Assembly (NCBI GenBank): GCA_963850195.1
Contig: CAWKKD010000004.1
Span: 620,001-684,000, forward strand
Direction: 5' to 3'
DNA from: Actinoallomurus sp963850195
GTDB lineage: Bacteria > Actinomycetota > Actinomycetes > Streptosporangiales > Streptosporangiaceae
Length of the DNA stretch: 64,000 nt
In this document: positions 8,576-19,574 of the stretch, one piece after another
Layout of the letters: the number at the start of each line of letters is the position of its first letter
Numbering within the stretch: position 1 is the stretch's first letter
Translations under genes and position numbers: made by a program
The notes under the pieces: generated by a model
Database searches by the model: none
Seen by the model: the letters and a program-made list of their open reading frames with translations, nothing else
Told to the model about the DNA's origin: nothing

Positions 8576-9488
8576 CTTCTACGCGGATCTCGGGGTGGCG
8601 AGGACCTCGAGCCAGGAGGAGATCCAGCGCGCCTACCGGACGCTGGCGCGCAGGCTCCACCCTGACGTGAACAAGTCTCCCGACGGTGAGGAGCGATTCA
8701 AGGACATCTCCGAGGCGTACGCGGTCCTGTCCGACCCGGACCAGCGACGGCGCTACGACGCGTTCGGCGAGGACTTTCGCCGGGTGCCGGCGGACGTCGA
8801 TCCCGAGACCTGGGCCCGCGCCGGCGCGGGTGCGGGCGGGTTCCGGGGCGGCTTCGGCGGAGAGGTGGACATCGAGGACATCATCGGCGACATGTTCGGC
8901 GGTGGCCGGGTCGGGCGTACGGGCCCGGGTGGCGGGGGCTGGGGCGCGATGCCCGGCGCCGACCAGGAGAGCGAGATCGAGATCTCGGTCGAGGAGGCGT
9001 ACCGCGGTACCCGGCGCGGCCTCTCGGTCTCCGGGCCGGAGGGCACGCGTGGCATCGAGGTCAGCGTCCCGGCCGGCGTCACCGAGGGCCGGCGCATCCG
9101 GCTCGCCGGGCAGGGCGGCCGTGGCCGCGACGGCGGGACGCCGGGCGACCTGTACCTGATCGTGCGGATCCGGCCGGACGCGCGCTACCGGGTGGAGGGA
9201 CGGGACGTCCACACGCGGCTGCCGGTCACCCCGTGGGAGGCGGCGCTGGGCACGACGGCACCGCTCGAGACGCCCGGCGGCGAGACCAAGGTGACGGTGC
9301 CGGCCGGATCCTCCACCGGGCGCCGGCTGCGGCTGCGCGGCCGTGGCCTGCCGAACCCGCGCGGCCGGCCGGGCGACGTGTACGCCGAGATCCAGATCGT
9401 CGTGCCGCCGAGCCTCGGCCCCGACGAGCGGCGCCTGTTCGAGGAGCTCGCCCACACGTCGAACTTCGATCCGAGGAGGGGCCGATGA
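8559..9488 (+). CDS. dnaJ: DnaJ/CbpA-type J-domain co-chaperone without zinc fingers
   Basis: J-domain protein of 309 residues that stimulates the DnaK ATPase. The J domain covers residues 1-70 with the HPD motif at 34-36 (RRLHPDVNKS). A Gly/Phe-rich linker follows (GAGAGGFRGGFGG), then two beta-barrel substrate-binding domains and a dimerisation end. The four CxxCxGxG zinc repeats of type I DnaJ are absent, so this is the type II/CbpA form, which agrees with the CbpM-like gene that follows. ATG 8559 begins inside grpE; an upstream in-frame ATG at 8508 would add an unrelated N-terminal extension. The stop overlaps the next start as ATGA. Confidence 0.92.
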   Translation: MAQGRDFYADLGVARTSSQEEIQRAYRTLARRLHPDVNKSPDGEERFKDISEAYAVLSDPDQRRRYDAFGEDFRRVPADVDPETWARAGAGAGGFRGGFGGEVDIEDIIGDMFGGGRVGRTGPGGGGWGAMPGADQESEIEISVEEAYRGTRRGLSVSGPEGTRGIEVSVPAGVTEGRRIRLAGQGGRGRDGGTPGDLYLIVRIRPDARYRVEGRDVHTRLPVTPWEAALGTTAPLETPGGETKVTVPAGSSTGRRLRLRGRGLPNPRGRPGDVYAEIQIVVPPSLGPDERRLFEELAHTSNFDPRRGR

Positions 9489-9786
9489 CGTACGCGCTGA
9501 TGAGGCCCCTGCGGCTCGACCTCGAGTCGTTCGCGCACGCGACCGGCGTCCATCCGGACCTGATCCGCCGGCTCGTGGCGCTGGGCGTGCTGGACGCCGA
9601 GCGGGACGTCTCGGGTGAGCTGTGGTTCGCGCCCGTACAGGTGGCCGTGGTCGGCAGGGTCCAGCGGCTGCGCGCCGGGTTCGCGCTGAACTACGCCTCG
9701 CTCGGGCTGGTCTGTGAGCTGCTCGATCGCATCGCCGCCCTGGAGTGGGACGCGCAGCATCGTTCCCGACGCTTGGGAGATCGATC

Positions 9787-9796
<10 letters not shown>
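9485..9796 (+). CDS. CbpM-like MerR-fold chaperone modulator
   Basis: A 103-residue protein with a MerR-type helix-turn-helix start (LESFAHATGVHPDLIRRLVALGVL) followed by a helix, matching the CbpM/MerR_2 group. CbpM of E. coli binds the J domain of CbpA and inhibits its co-chaperone activity. The position right after a CbpA-type dnaJ supports that role. In classical actinobacterial dnaK operons this place is taken by the repressor HspR, which shares the fold. HspR is usually longer and has a hydrophobic C-terminal tail not seen here. It starts in an ATGA overlap with dnaJ and overlaps clpB by 10 bases. Confidence 0.78.
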
Positions 9797-12396
<2,600 letters not shown>

Positions 12397-12457
12397 CCTG
12401 CTGGTTTGGTCGTGAGGGCGCGCTGGAAGGAGTCTGCTGGAGAGATCGGGGGGCCGA

Positions 12458-13303
12458 ATGAAATTCGGTGTAGCGACGTTCGTCACCGACGGGGGAATCG
12501 CACCGGACGACCTGGGGTGCGCGCTCGAGGAGCGCGACTTCGAGTCGCTGTTCGTCGCCGAGCACACGCACATCCCGGTGCGGCGGGCGTCGCCCTGGCC
12601 GGAGGGCGACGAGCTCCCCTCGAAGTACTACCGGACACTCGATCCGTTCGTGGCGCTCACCGCGGCGGCCGTGGAGACCGATCGGCTCCTGCTCGGCACC
12701 GGGATCCTCCTCCTGGTCCAGCGCGACCCCATCACGACGGCCAAGCAGGTCGCGAGCCTCGATCGCGTCTCCGGCGGCCGGGCCGTCCTGGGCGTGGGCG
12801 CCGGCTGGAACCTCGAGGAGATGCGCGACCACGGCACCGATCCGAAGACGCGGATGGCGCTGCTCCGCGAGCGCGTCCTCGCCGTGAAGGAGATCTGGAC
12901 CGAGGACGAGGCCGAGTTTCATGGCCGGTTCGTCGACTTCGACCCGATCTTCTGCTGGCCCAAGCCCGTACGGCGGCCGCATCCGCCGATCCTCGTGGGC
13001 GGCAACGGGCCGAAGGCGCTCGACCGCGTCCTGGACTACGGCGATGGCTGGATGCCGACGTACGGGCTGGGCGCCGACGAGATCGCCCGCGGGACCGCCG
13101 AGCTGAGGCGGCGCGCCGCCGGGGCCGGGCGGTCGGACCTAACCGTGACGGTCTACGCCGTACCGGCCGAGCCCGAGATCATCAGGCGGCTCGCGGACGC
13201 CGGGGTCGACCGGATGCTGCTGGACCTGCCCACGCTTCCGCCCGAGGAGGCCTACCGGGCCCTGGACGAACTCGCCGAGGTCGCCCGGTCGTTCCCGAGC
13301 TGA
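12458..13303 (+). CDS. LLM-class F420-dependent oxidoreductase
   Basis: A 281-residue TIM-barrel enzyme of the luciferase-like monooxygenase family. The features fit the actinobacterial F420-dependent subgroup (TIGR03619-like): MKFGVATFVTDGG start, FVAEHTHIP, LLLGTGILLLVQRDP, and the segment GVGAGWNLEEMRDHG. The substrate is unknown; relatives reduce or oxidise small organics with coenzyme F420. It starts 61 bases after clpB and could be read through from that operon, but the functions are unrelated. It is convergent with the receiver-protein gene, with only 10 bases between stops. Confidence 0.85.
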   Translation: MKFGVATFVTDGGIAPDDLGCALEERDFESLFVAEHTHIPVRRASPWPEGDELPSKYYRTLDPFVALTAAAVETDRLLLGTGILLLVQRDPITTAKQVASLDRVSGGRAVLGVGAGWNLEEMRDHGTDPKTRMALLRERVLAVKEIWTEDEAEFHGRFVDFDPIFCWPKPVRRPHPPILVGGNGPKALDRVLDYGDGWMPTYGLGADEIARGTAELRRRAAGAGRSDLTVTVYAVPAEPEIIRRLADAGVDRMLLDLPTLPPEEAYRALDELAEVARSFPS

Positions 13304-13313
13304 GCCCCGCGGA

Positions 13314-13688
13314 TCAGGCGTCGCCGCCCCGATCTCGCGTGAGGAGCTGGTCGACCGCCCCCACCGACAGGTCGGACTTGGGTAGGAACCCGAACGCCGC
13401 GGCGGCGGCCATGACCGCGTCCGGATGCTGGTACGCCGAAATCAAGATCACGAATGGCCGGCGCGGACCGACCGCGTTCGCGAGCCGCCGCGCGCACTCG
13501 ATGCCGTTCTCCGTACCCAGGCGGATATCGACGAGGGCGACGTCCGGACGGTGCTCCTCGATCAGCCCCAGGGCGTCGTCAACGGTCGACGCGACGCCGA
13601 CCACACTGATCCCGTCCCGCTCGAACTGGATCCGAAGGGCCGCCGTGTACGTGGCGTTGTCGTCGACGATCAGGCAGCTCGTGGCCAT
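13314..13688 (-). CDS. Stand-alone response-regulator receiver protein
   Basis: A 124-residue protein consisting only of a CheY-like receiver domain. Phosphorylation-site features are present: acidic pair VDDN near 8-11, phosphoacceptor Asp in VALVDIRLG (D54), the Ser of ISAYQHP, and Lys in FLPKSDL. It has no output domain, so it probably acts by protein-protein contact in a phosphorelay or partner-switching pathway. The STAS antagonist gene lies just upstream on the same strand (68-base gap), and a histidine kinase is found 1.1 kb further. Start ATG 13688 follows the receiver consensus. Confidence 0.88.
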   Translation of the reverse strand: MATSCLIVDDNATYTAALRIQFERDGISVVGVASTVDDALGLIEEHRPDVALVDIRLGTENGIECARRLANAVGPRRPFVILISAYQHPDAVMAAAAAFGFLPKSDLSVGAVDQLLTRDRGGDA

Positions 13689-13756
13689 ACACCCAGTATC
13701 ACAACAAGCATCGCCGGTGGCGCCACCTGGGAAGGAAAACCTTTGACCTGCACCGA

Positions 13757-14125
13757 TCAGTACTTTCGAGGCCCCGCGGTGCCGGTGTTGATGGCGGTGA
13801 TGGCGTCGTCGATGGTCTCGGTGAGGGTGAGGACCTTGGTGAGCTGCGTGGTGTGGAACACCTTGTAGACCCGGTCCTTGGCGCCTGCCAGCGCGAGGGA
13901 GCCGTCGCGGGAACGGAGCCGGTGCAGGAGGGAGATGAGCACGCCCAGGCCCGTGGAGTCCAGGAAGACGACCTCGGACAGGTCGATCACCAGATGCACA
14001 TGGCCATCGTCGATCACCTCGACCAGAGTGTCGCGGAGCTTCGGGGCGGATGCGAGCTCGATCCATCCGCTCACCTGGACGACTGCGATCTCCCCAACAA
14101 GGTGATGCGTGATGGCGAAGTCCAT
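13757..14125 (-). CDS. STAS-domain anti-sigma factor antagonist
   Basis: A 122-residue single STAS-domain protein of the SpoIIAA/RsbV type. Such proteins bind and sequester anti-sigma kinases when unphosphorylated. The phosphorylatable Ser lies in VVFLDSTGLGVLISLL. The start used, ATG 14125, has GGAGG nine bases upstream; an earlier frame opening would add 20 unrelated residues. No anti-sigma kinase (RsbW-type) is adjacent. The receiver-only protein downstream may be co-transcribed. Confidence 0.9.
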   Translation of the reverse strand: MDFAITHHLVGEIAVVQVSGWIELASAPKLRDTLVEVIDDGHVHLVIDLSEVVFLDSTGLGVLISLLHRLRSRDGSLALAGAKDRVYKVFHTTQLTKVLTLTETIDDAITAINTGTAGPRKY

Positions 14126-14418
14126 GTTCGGGGGGCCTCCAGCCCAGAGAGCACGGGTACGGCGGGTACCCGGATGATCGGCCATGCCGCCCTGACCGAA
14201 GTGTCAAGGCTCTGTCTTCGACTGTGACCCTACCGGCGCGGTGGCCAAGTGCGACAGCTCCACTACTCACCGCCTCCGCCGTGACTCACTGTTGACAGCG
14301 ACGGGGCACGGAAGGGCAACCGGCGGGCGCGGAGCGGCAACGACATCCGATCCGGCTTCTTGCATGCTCGATGACAGCCCGCCGAGAGCGCGGGAGATCG
14401 ACGAGGATCGGACGGATC

Positions 14419-14772
14419 ATGCGAAGAACGATGAGGGTCGCCACGGCGCTCGCAATCGCCGCCGGAGCCCTGACGACCGGCGCGACGGCCGCCCAGGCGT
14501 CAGGCACCTACGAGGGCTGCCCGTACGGGTCCGTGTGCGTCTATCCGCAGGATGCCGGATGGAACGGCGGGCGGCCGTCACTCCTGTACGCCGGCTATGG
14601 GGTGCATTACCTCACCGGTGAGGTCGGGACGCACCGCGTCCTCGACAACCTGGCCGAGGGCACGGTGCGGGTCTGCACGGGGGTGGGCGGTACGGGGTGT
14701 GCGTCCCTGTCGCCCGGCGAGTGGGTGGACAAGGACCTGGCGTCGACCGCGACGATCACCGTCGAACCCTAG
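14419..14772 (+). CDS. Small secreted cysteine-containing protein (peptidase inhibitor I36-like)
   Basis: A predicted exported protein of about 117 residues. A signal peptide covers about 30 residues (RRTMRVATALAIAAGAL, cleavage after AAQA). The mature part has four cysteines and begins GTYEGCPYGSVCVYP, resembling the start of the actinomycete I36 protease-inhibitor/beta-gamma-crystallin-like family. The similarity is weak, so treat this as a fold-level guess. ATG 14419 has GAGG 12 bases upstream; ATG 14431 is an alternative. Its 3' end faces the histidine kinase gene. Confidence 0.65.
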   Translation: MRRTMRVATALAIAAGALTTGATAAQASGTYEGCPYGSVCVYPQDAGWNGGRPSLLYAGYGVHYLTGEVGTHRVLDNLAEGTVRVCTGVGGTGCASLSPGEWVDKDLASTATITVEP

Positions 14773-14811
14773 GACGGGTCCACCGAAGCCCTGTCCAACA
14801 CGCTCTCGGGG

Positions 14812-16335
14812 TCAGAACGGGGTGCCGGGGCGGACGGCGCCATTGGTCGGGATCTCGGCGACCAGCGTCGTACCCCGTCCCGCCGGGCTCACGATCTTGA
14901 GCCATCCGCCGAGGGCCTCGATCCGGTCGGTGAGGCCGATGAGGCCGGACCCGCGGCGGGGGTCGGCGCCCCCGATCCCGTCGTCGCGGATCGACAGCCG
15001 AAGGTCGTCGTCGTTCACCTTCAGGTCGACGTGCACCAGGGAGGCCTGGGCGTGCTTGGCCGCGTTCAGCAGCGCCTCGGACACGACGTAGTAGACGGTC
15101 ACGTCGAAGCGCTCCGGCAACCGGCGTTCGGCGAACACGTTGAGCTCCACCTGGACGGCGGACCGGCGGGCGAGGGCCTTGAGCGCGTGCGGCAGGCCGC
15201 CCTTCGCGAGGATCGCCGGGTGCACGCCACGCGAGATCTCCTGGAGATCCGCGACGGTGTCGTCGATGGCACGGATCGCCTGGGACACCTGCCTCCTGAG
15301 CGAATCCAGCCCGGGCGGTACGAACGCCTCGATCCCCCGCATCTGAAGCGAGATCGAGACCAGGCGCTGCTGCGTGCCGTCGTGCAGATCGCGCTCGATC
15401 CGGCGCCGGGTGTCGTCGGCGGCGGAGACGACGCGAGCGCGGGAGTCCCGCAGGTCGGCCTCGCGCTTGGCGTTCGCGATCGCGGCGCCCGCGAGTTCGG
15501 CGAAGCCCCCCATGCGTTCCTCGGTGTCCTCCGCCAGGGGGGACCGGGTGTTCGACGCCGCGATCACCACGCCCCACAGGCACTGGCCGATCCAGATCGG
15601 GCAGCCGACCGCGGAGACGATCCCGCGCGCGCGCAGCATGGAGGCCAGCCGCCCCGAACCCTCGATCACGTCGACCCGGCCGGCCTTCCTCGTGCGGGCC
15701 ACGAGCTCCATGACGGTGCCCTCGTCGAGCGGCCAGCGCGAACCGACGGACATGACCTCGAAGTTCCAGATGCCGCAGATGGTCGCCGTGCCGTCCGGCT
15801 CGTACCGGGCCACCACGGCGTACCTGGCCTCCAGGACCCGTCCCATCTCCCGCGCGACGCCGTCGAGGATCTCGGCCGCCGGGACGTTGCGGGCGACCAT
15901 CGTCGCGAGGCGCCGTAGCGCGTCCTGCTCCTCCAGGAGCCGGCCGAGCTCGCCGCGGGCGCCCTCGTCGGGTCCGGCGGCCAGGGTCCGTACGAGCCTG
16001 GAGATCGAACCGGCCAGCAGCCCGACGGCGAGGAAGACCGCGAGGACCGCGAGGAACTCGCCCGTGAGCGGCCGTACGGTCCACGGGGGCGGGGTGAGGA
16101 AGAGGTCGAAGGCGATCGTGCTCACCACCGCCATCGCGACCCCGAACGCGAGGCCCCACACCACCCCGATCACCAGGGTGCCGAGCACGTACACGATGTT
16201 CAGCGAGTGAACGGGCAGCACGTGTGTGAGCGCATGGGCCAGTGAGGTCGCAACGACGACGTACAGGCCCGCGACCAGCACTCCGAGCGCCACGGAGGGG
16301 CGGGTCCGGCGCCGCAGCAGGCCTAGCGGGCTCAC
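14812..16335 (-). CDS. Membrane GAF sensor histidine kinase (NarL-system type)
   Basis: A 507-residue sensor kinase. The N-terminal membrane part (about 15-110) has four hydrophobic helices and resembles the DUF4118 module of KdpD-like sensors. A GAF domain follows (about 140-290). The HisKA_3 dimerisation helix carries the phosphoacceptor in RIERDLHDGTQQRL (H318), and the ATPase domain has EALLNAAKHAQ (N box) and IRDDGIGG (G1 box). This is the DevS/NarX class, which normally pairs with a LuxR-type response regulator. None is adjacent; the nearest same-strand receiver protein is the output-less one at 13314-13688. Confidence 0.9.
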   Translation of the reverse strand: MSPLGLLRRRTRPSVALGVLVAGLYVVVATSLAHALTHVLPVHSLNIVYVLGTLVIGVVWGLAFGVAMAVVSTIAFDLFLTPPPWTVRPLTGEFLAVLAVFLAVGLLAGSISRLVRTLAAGPDEGARGELGRLLEEQDALRRLATMVARNVPAAEILDGVAREMGRVLEARYAVVARYEPDGTATICGIWNFEVMSVGSRWPLDEGTVMELVARTRKAGRVDVIEGSGRLASMLRARGIVSAVGCPIWIGQCLWGVVIAASNTRSPLAEDTEERMGGFAELAGAAIANAKREADLRDSRARVVSAADDTRRRIERDLHDGTQQRLVSISLQMRGIEAFVPPGLDSLRRQVSQAIRAIDDTVADLQEISRGVHPAILAKGGLPHALKALARRSAVQVELNVFAERRLPERFDVTVYYVVSEALLNAAKHAQASLVHVDLKVNDDDLRLSIRDDGIGGADPRRGSGLIGLTDRIEALGGWLKIVSPAGRGTTLVAEIPTNGAVRPGTPF

Positions 16336-16479
16336 ACCCCGTTACCTACCCACGCCGCCGCACCGGTCCCGCCCGGACGTCAGACGTCCTTACGTACCCC
16401 CGAAATCCACATTCCCACTTCTGCGGTGAACCGTCCGGCCCTGTTCAGCGTGCTACTCCCGTGCGGGGCTTTTTAGCTA

Positions 16480-16749
16480 ATGGATCGTTTTTCATGGAGG
16501 CTGACGCTCGACGCGATCGATGACCGCGGGCAGAAGCAGAGCAGCATCATCTTCCTCGGGACCTTCTCGCGGTGCGACGACAAGCAGCCGCCGAAGCCGT
16601 TCGCGAACGGGAAGTCCTACGAAAGCTGCCTCCCCTACCTGATGCCGGGCGGCGGCTCGATCCAGCGGGTCGAGTGGAACAACGGCCCGTCGAAGGGCGA
16701 CGGCGTCAGCCCGTACTTCGAGCATCCCATCGTGTGGCCGGGTAACTGA
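16480..16749 (+). pseudogene. Probable C-terminal remnant of a small exported protein
   Basis: An 89-codon frame starts at ATG 16480, directly after an in-frame TAG and a T-tract, with no ribosome-binding site. It encodes two cysteines (FSRCDDKQ and ESCLPYLMPGGG) and ends HPIVWPGN. The pattern of a conserved Cys followed by a V/L-P-G turn and a Val-Glu-Trp strand resembles the C-terminal part of DUF4352-type lipoproteins. No signal peptide precedes it, so I read it as the 3' piece of a once longer gene. A genuine small cytoplasmic protein cannot be excluded. Confidence 0.4.
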
Positions 16750-16761
16750 TCGCCGACGAGA

Positions 16762-16793
16762 AATGGCGTCCCGAGAGACACCGGGACGCCATT
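16762..16793. terminator. Bidirectional terminator
   Basis: A perfect 11-bp stem, AATGGCGTCCC at 16762-16772 and GGGACGCCATT at 16783-16793, with a 10-base loop. It lies between the convergent frames ending at 16749 and 16800, and the A/T ends give weak U-tracts on both strands. Confidence 0.8.
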
Positions 16794-16799
16794 CTTGCG

Positions 16800-17123
16800 T
16801 CAGGCCGCCAGCCCACCAGGCCCAGTGGGCAGGTTCCAGTATTCGTCGCTGAGCCCGGTGCTGTTGTTGTAGACGCAGTAGAACCGGAGGCTGAAGTTCC
16901 AGTCCCTGATGTCGTTGGTCGCCTGCACCTGGCAGTCATTACAGTCGCTGAACGACTGCTTGAGGTTGGCGTCGTTGTTCGGCGCGGTCGGCAGGTCGCA
17001 GGCGTTCACACTGGGGTGTACCGGTGTCGCCGACGCGGTCTGCGCAGTACCGAGAATCGCCCCGAACAGAGTCGCCCCGGCCAGGGCGCCGCCGGCCACG
17101 ACCTTGTGAATTATGCTGGCCAT
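16800..17123 (-). CDS. Small secreted protein with Cys pairs, unknown function
   Basis: A 107-residue predicted exported protein. The signal peptide spans about residues 1-32 (IIHKVVAGGALAGATLFGAI, cleavage after ASA). The mature part is short and acidic/polar, with a CNDCQ pair plus two further cysteines (NACDLP and RFYCVYN), so two disulfides are likely. ATG 17123 has a GGTCGGAAGA tract just upstream, which excludes the longer open frame. I do not recognise the family. The neighbouring remnant at 16480-16749 is also from a small exported-type protein, but they do not look homologous. Confidence 0.7.
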   Translation of the reverse strand: MASIIHKVVAGGALAGATLFGAILGTAQTASATPVHPSVNACDLPTAPNNDANLKQSFSDCNDCQVQATNDIRDWNFSLRFYCVYNNSTGLSDEYWNLPTGPGGLAA

Positions 17124-17370
17124 ATTCTTCCGACCTTTCCGGATTGATGAATCCGAACCAGATTCGCCGCAGACGCTAACACGCCGTTCCGGCGGCGGCA
17201 AGATCGCCTATCGACGGCCTAGTACGCGCCATCGAAATCGGAATTCCTGTCAGGTTCGGACACACCCCAAGACTAATTCGAGGCCTTTCACCAGCCGTTT
17301 CGCGATCACGCGATCGACACCGAATGTCCCGCCGGCTGTCTCGCCACGCCCCCAGGACCACGGCCACGCG

Positions 17371-18069
17371 TCACTCCGCGGGGGCGGTCGCGGTGTGCAG
17401 GTGGACGATGCCGCCGTCCAGGTGTTGCCACGTGACGTCGTGCCAGCCCGCCTCGGCGACCTGTTCGGCCAGGGCCGCCGGGGCCGGCCATGCCTGGATG
17501 GACTCCGCGAGGTAGACGTAGGCCTCCGGGTTGCTACTGATGCGCCGGCCGATCATCGGAACGGCGCGGCGGAGGTACTGGCGCCACAGCGCACGCGGCA
17601 GCGGTGAGGGCGGCATGCTGAACTCGCATATGACCAGCCGGCCGCCGGGACGGGTCACCCTCAGCATCTCCCGTAGCGCCATTTCCGGATTGGAGATGTT
17701 GCGCAGGCCGAAGGCGATGGTGACCGCGTCGAAGTTGTCCGTCGTGAACGGCAGCGAACGGGCGTCGGCGGCGACGCGGGAAAGGCCCGGGTAACGGGTT
17801 CCGGCGACGGCCAGCATGCCCGGCGACAGGTCGCACGCGACCACGGTGGCCCCGTCGCGCGCGAGCGCGTCACTCGACGTGCCGGTGCCCGCGGCGACGT
17901 CCAGGATCCGCCGGTCCGGACCGGCGTGCGCGGCGATGGCCATCCGCCGGCTCCACGCGTCCATCCGTCCCCACCACAGGCGCGCTCGGGTGCGATCGTA
18001 GCCCGCGGCCACTTCGTCGAACATCGCGGCGACATGGGCTGTCTTCTTTTCCAGATCGGCTCTGACCAC
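17371..18069 (-). CDS. UbiE/MenG-family SAM-dependent C-methyltransferase
   Basis: A 232-residue methyltransferase of the demethylmenaquinone/ubiquinone C-methylase family. It carries KKTAHVAAMFDEVAAGYD at the start, SAM motif ILDVAAGTGTSSDAL, and the family box IAFGLRNISNPEMALREM. In actinomycetes MenG makes the last step of menaquinone synthesis at the membrane. The start chosen is GTG 18069, with GGGAGG six bases upstream; the frame is open for 47 more codons of unlike sequence. It stands alone, so it may be the housekeeping menG or a secondary-metabolism paralogue. The family call is firm, the substrate less so. Confidence 0.85.
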   Translation of the reverse strand: MVRADLEKKTAHVAAMFDEVAAGYDRTRARLWWGRMDAWSRRMAIAAHAGPDRRILDVAAGTGTSSDALARDGATVVACDLSPGMLAVAGTRYPGLSRVAADARSLPFTTDNFDAVTIAFGLRNISNPEMALREMLRVTRPGGRLVICEFSMPPSPLPRALWRQYLRRAVPMIGRRISSNPEAYVYLAESIQAWPAPAALAEQVAEAGWHDVTWQHLDGGIVHLHTATAPAE

Positions 18070-18340
18070 GATCGACCTCCCAGTCGACACAATCTCAACA
18101 TTGGCGACGCCCATCGCCCGATGGCAGGGCAGGCTACGCGCCGGACTTCGGGCGAGACGCCACAAAAACTGCAAGTCCGACAACGGCCCCCAGTTTGGCA
18201 TCGTCGGCAAATCCGCCGTTGCAAAAGCATCTGATTTCAGGAAAAGAGGTGTGGCGGCGGCCGCTACACGGGACCGGGCACGGCACGAGATCCTCCGGCG
18301 GCGAAGTAAGCGGATCGCGGGCCCCAGGCGTGTAGGAGGT

Positions 18341-18832
18341 GTGAAGCAGCTGGAGTTCCGAGAGTTCTACCAGGCCAACCGGGACCTATGCCTGCGGGCG
18401 GTCCTCGCCGCCGTGGGCGAACGGCAGCTGGCCGAAGACCTCGTCGCCGAGGCCTTCACCCGGGCCTGGGTGTCGTGGCACAGCGTCAGCCGGCATCCGG
18501 CGCCGCCCGCGTGGATCGTGCGGACGGCGCTCAACACCCGGATCTCGTGGTGGCGCCGGCGGCGACGGGAGGTCGCGCTGGAGGACGGCCACGAGGTCAT
18601 CGGCACCGAGGCCGGCACGGGCCTGGACCCCACGCTGCTCGCCGCGCTGCGCGGGCTGCCCCAGCGGCAACGGGAGGTGATCGCGCTCCGGGTCTTCCTC
18701 GACCTCGACACCAGAACGACCGCCAAGGTCCTCGGCATCGCCCCGGGCACCGTCACCGCCCACCTGTCGCGGGCCGTCACGACACTGCGCGACCACCTCG
18801 TCACCATCGACAATCCGGAGGCCAGACCATGA
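18341..18832 (+). CDS. ECF-like (SigE-family) RNA polymerase sigma factor
   Basis: About 163 residues with sigma region 2 (FREFYQANRDLCLRAVLAAV, then AEDLVAEAFTRAWVSW) and region 4 (LPQRQREVIALRVFLDL, and helix-turn-helix TAKVLGIAPGTVTAHLSRAV). This is the size and architecture of the SigE/SigM-type ECF factors found in many copies in actinomycetes. The start is uncertain: AGGAGG at 18334-18339 is only one base from GTG 18341, and a CTG at 18350 would have better spacing. The stop overlaps the next gene's ATG, and that gene encodes a membrane protein that could be its anti-sigma partner. Confidence 0.85.
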   Translation: MKQLEFREFYQANRDLCLRAVLAAVGERQLAEDLVAEAFTRAWVSWHSVSRHPAPPAWIVRTALNTRISWWRRRRREVALEDGHEVIGTEAGTGLDPTLLAALRGLPQRQREVIALRVFLDLDTRTTAKVLGIAPGTVTAHLSRAVTTLRDHLVTIDNPEARP

Positions 18833-19497
18833 ACCCCCACGACACGTCTGTACTGAACGCCCTGAGGGACTCGCTCGACGATGTCTCCATGCACACCCCG
18901 GTCGAGAAGATCGTCGCCGCGGGCCGCGCCCGGCGCCGCCGACGCCACCTCACCGTGGCCGCGACGGGCGTCGCCGCGGTCACCGGCCTCGCGGTCGGTG
19001 TGCCGGCCCTCAGCCACCCGTCGACCGCGCCGCCCGAGGCGGGCCTGCGCACAGGAGCCGGCTCGGTGCACATCCGTACGGCGGCGTTCACCGTGGACAG
19101 CCACACCGACGGTACGGTCCACGTGACCTGGGACAAGAAGCGGTACTTCCAGGACCACGATGGACTGCAGCGGGCGCTGCGCACGGCCGGCTTCCCCGTG
19201 CTCATCAAGGAGGGCGTCTTCTGCAAGGCACCGCAGGACGACGGTTACCTGGACCCGAGCGGCGTCGGGCGCGGCGTCGAGCGCGTCATGAAGGGGGAAC
19301 GCTCGGGCGGCGACACCGTCGTCTTCGTCTTCCGGCCCTCTGCGATGCCCGCGGGCAAGCAGCTGTTCATCGGCTACCTGTCCCCGGCCCAGCTGGCGGT
19401 GACGCACGGGCTGCCCGGATCCGTCGAGCGCCTCGTCTCCACCGGGGTTCCACTGACGTGCACCGGCCAGGCGCCTCCCCCCGCGCCACGGCGATAG
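18829..19497 (+). CDS. Single-pass membrane protein, possible anti-sigma partner
   Basis: A 222-residue protein that begins in an ATGA overlap with the sigma-factor gene. A cytoplasmic N-terminal part (1-38) ends in an RARRRRR stop-transfer cluster. One membrane helix covers about 41-62 (LTVAATGVAAVTGLAVGVPAL), and an extracellular domain of about 150 residues follows. The layout is that of sigma-partner membrane proteins in actinomycetes. There is no HxxxCxxC zinc anti-sigma motif, so sigma binding is inferred from gene order only. The exported domain is unknown to me. Confidence 0.7.
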   Translation: MNPHDTSVLNALRDSLDDVSMHTPVEKIVAAGRARRRRRHLTVAATGVAAVTGLAVGVPALSHPSTAPPEAGLRTGAGSVHIRTAAFTVDSHTDGTVHVTWDKKRYFQDHDGLQRALRTAGFPVLIKEGVFCKAPQDDGYLDPSGVGRGVERVMKGERSGGDTVVFVFRPSAMPAGKQLFIGYLSPAQLAVTHGLPGSVERLVSTGVPLTCTGQAPPPAPRR

Positions 19498-19574
19498 CGG
19501 CCCGTCGAAGACCATGATCCAGCTCGCCGGTACCATCCGTTGGTAAGGCTGATCCCGGCGACAGATGCGGTGGC

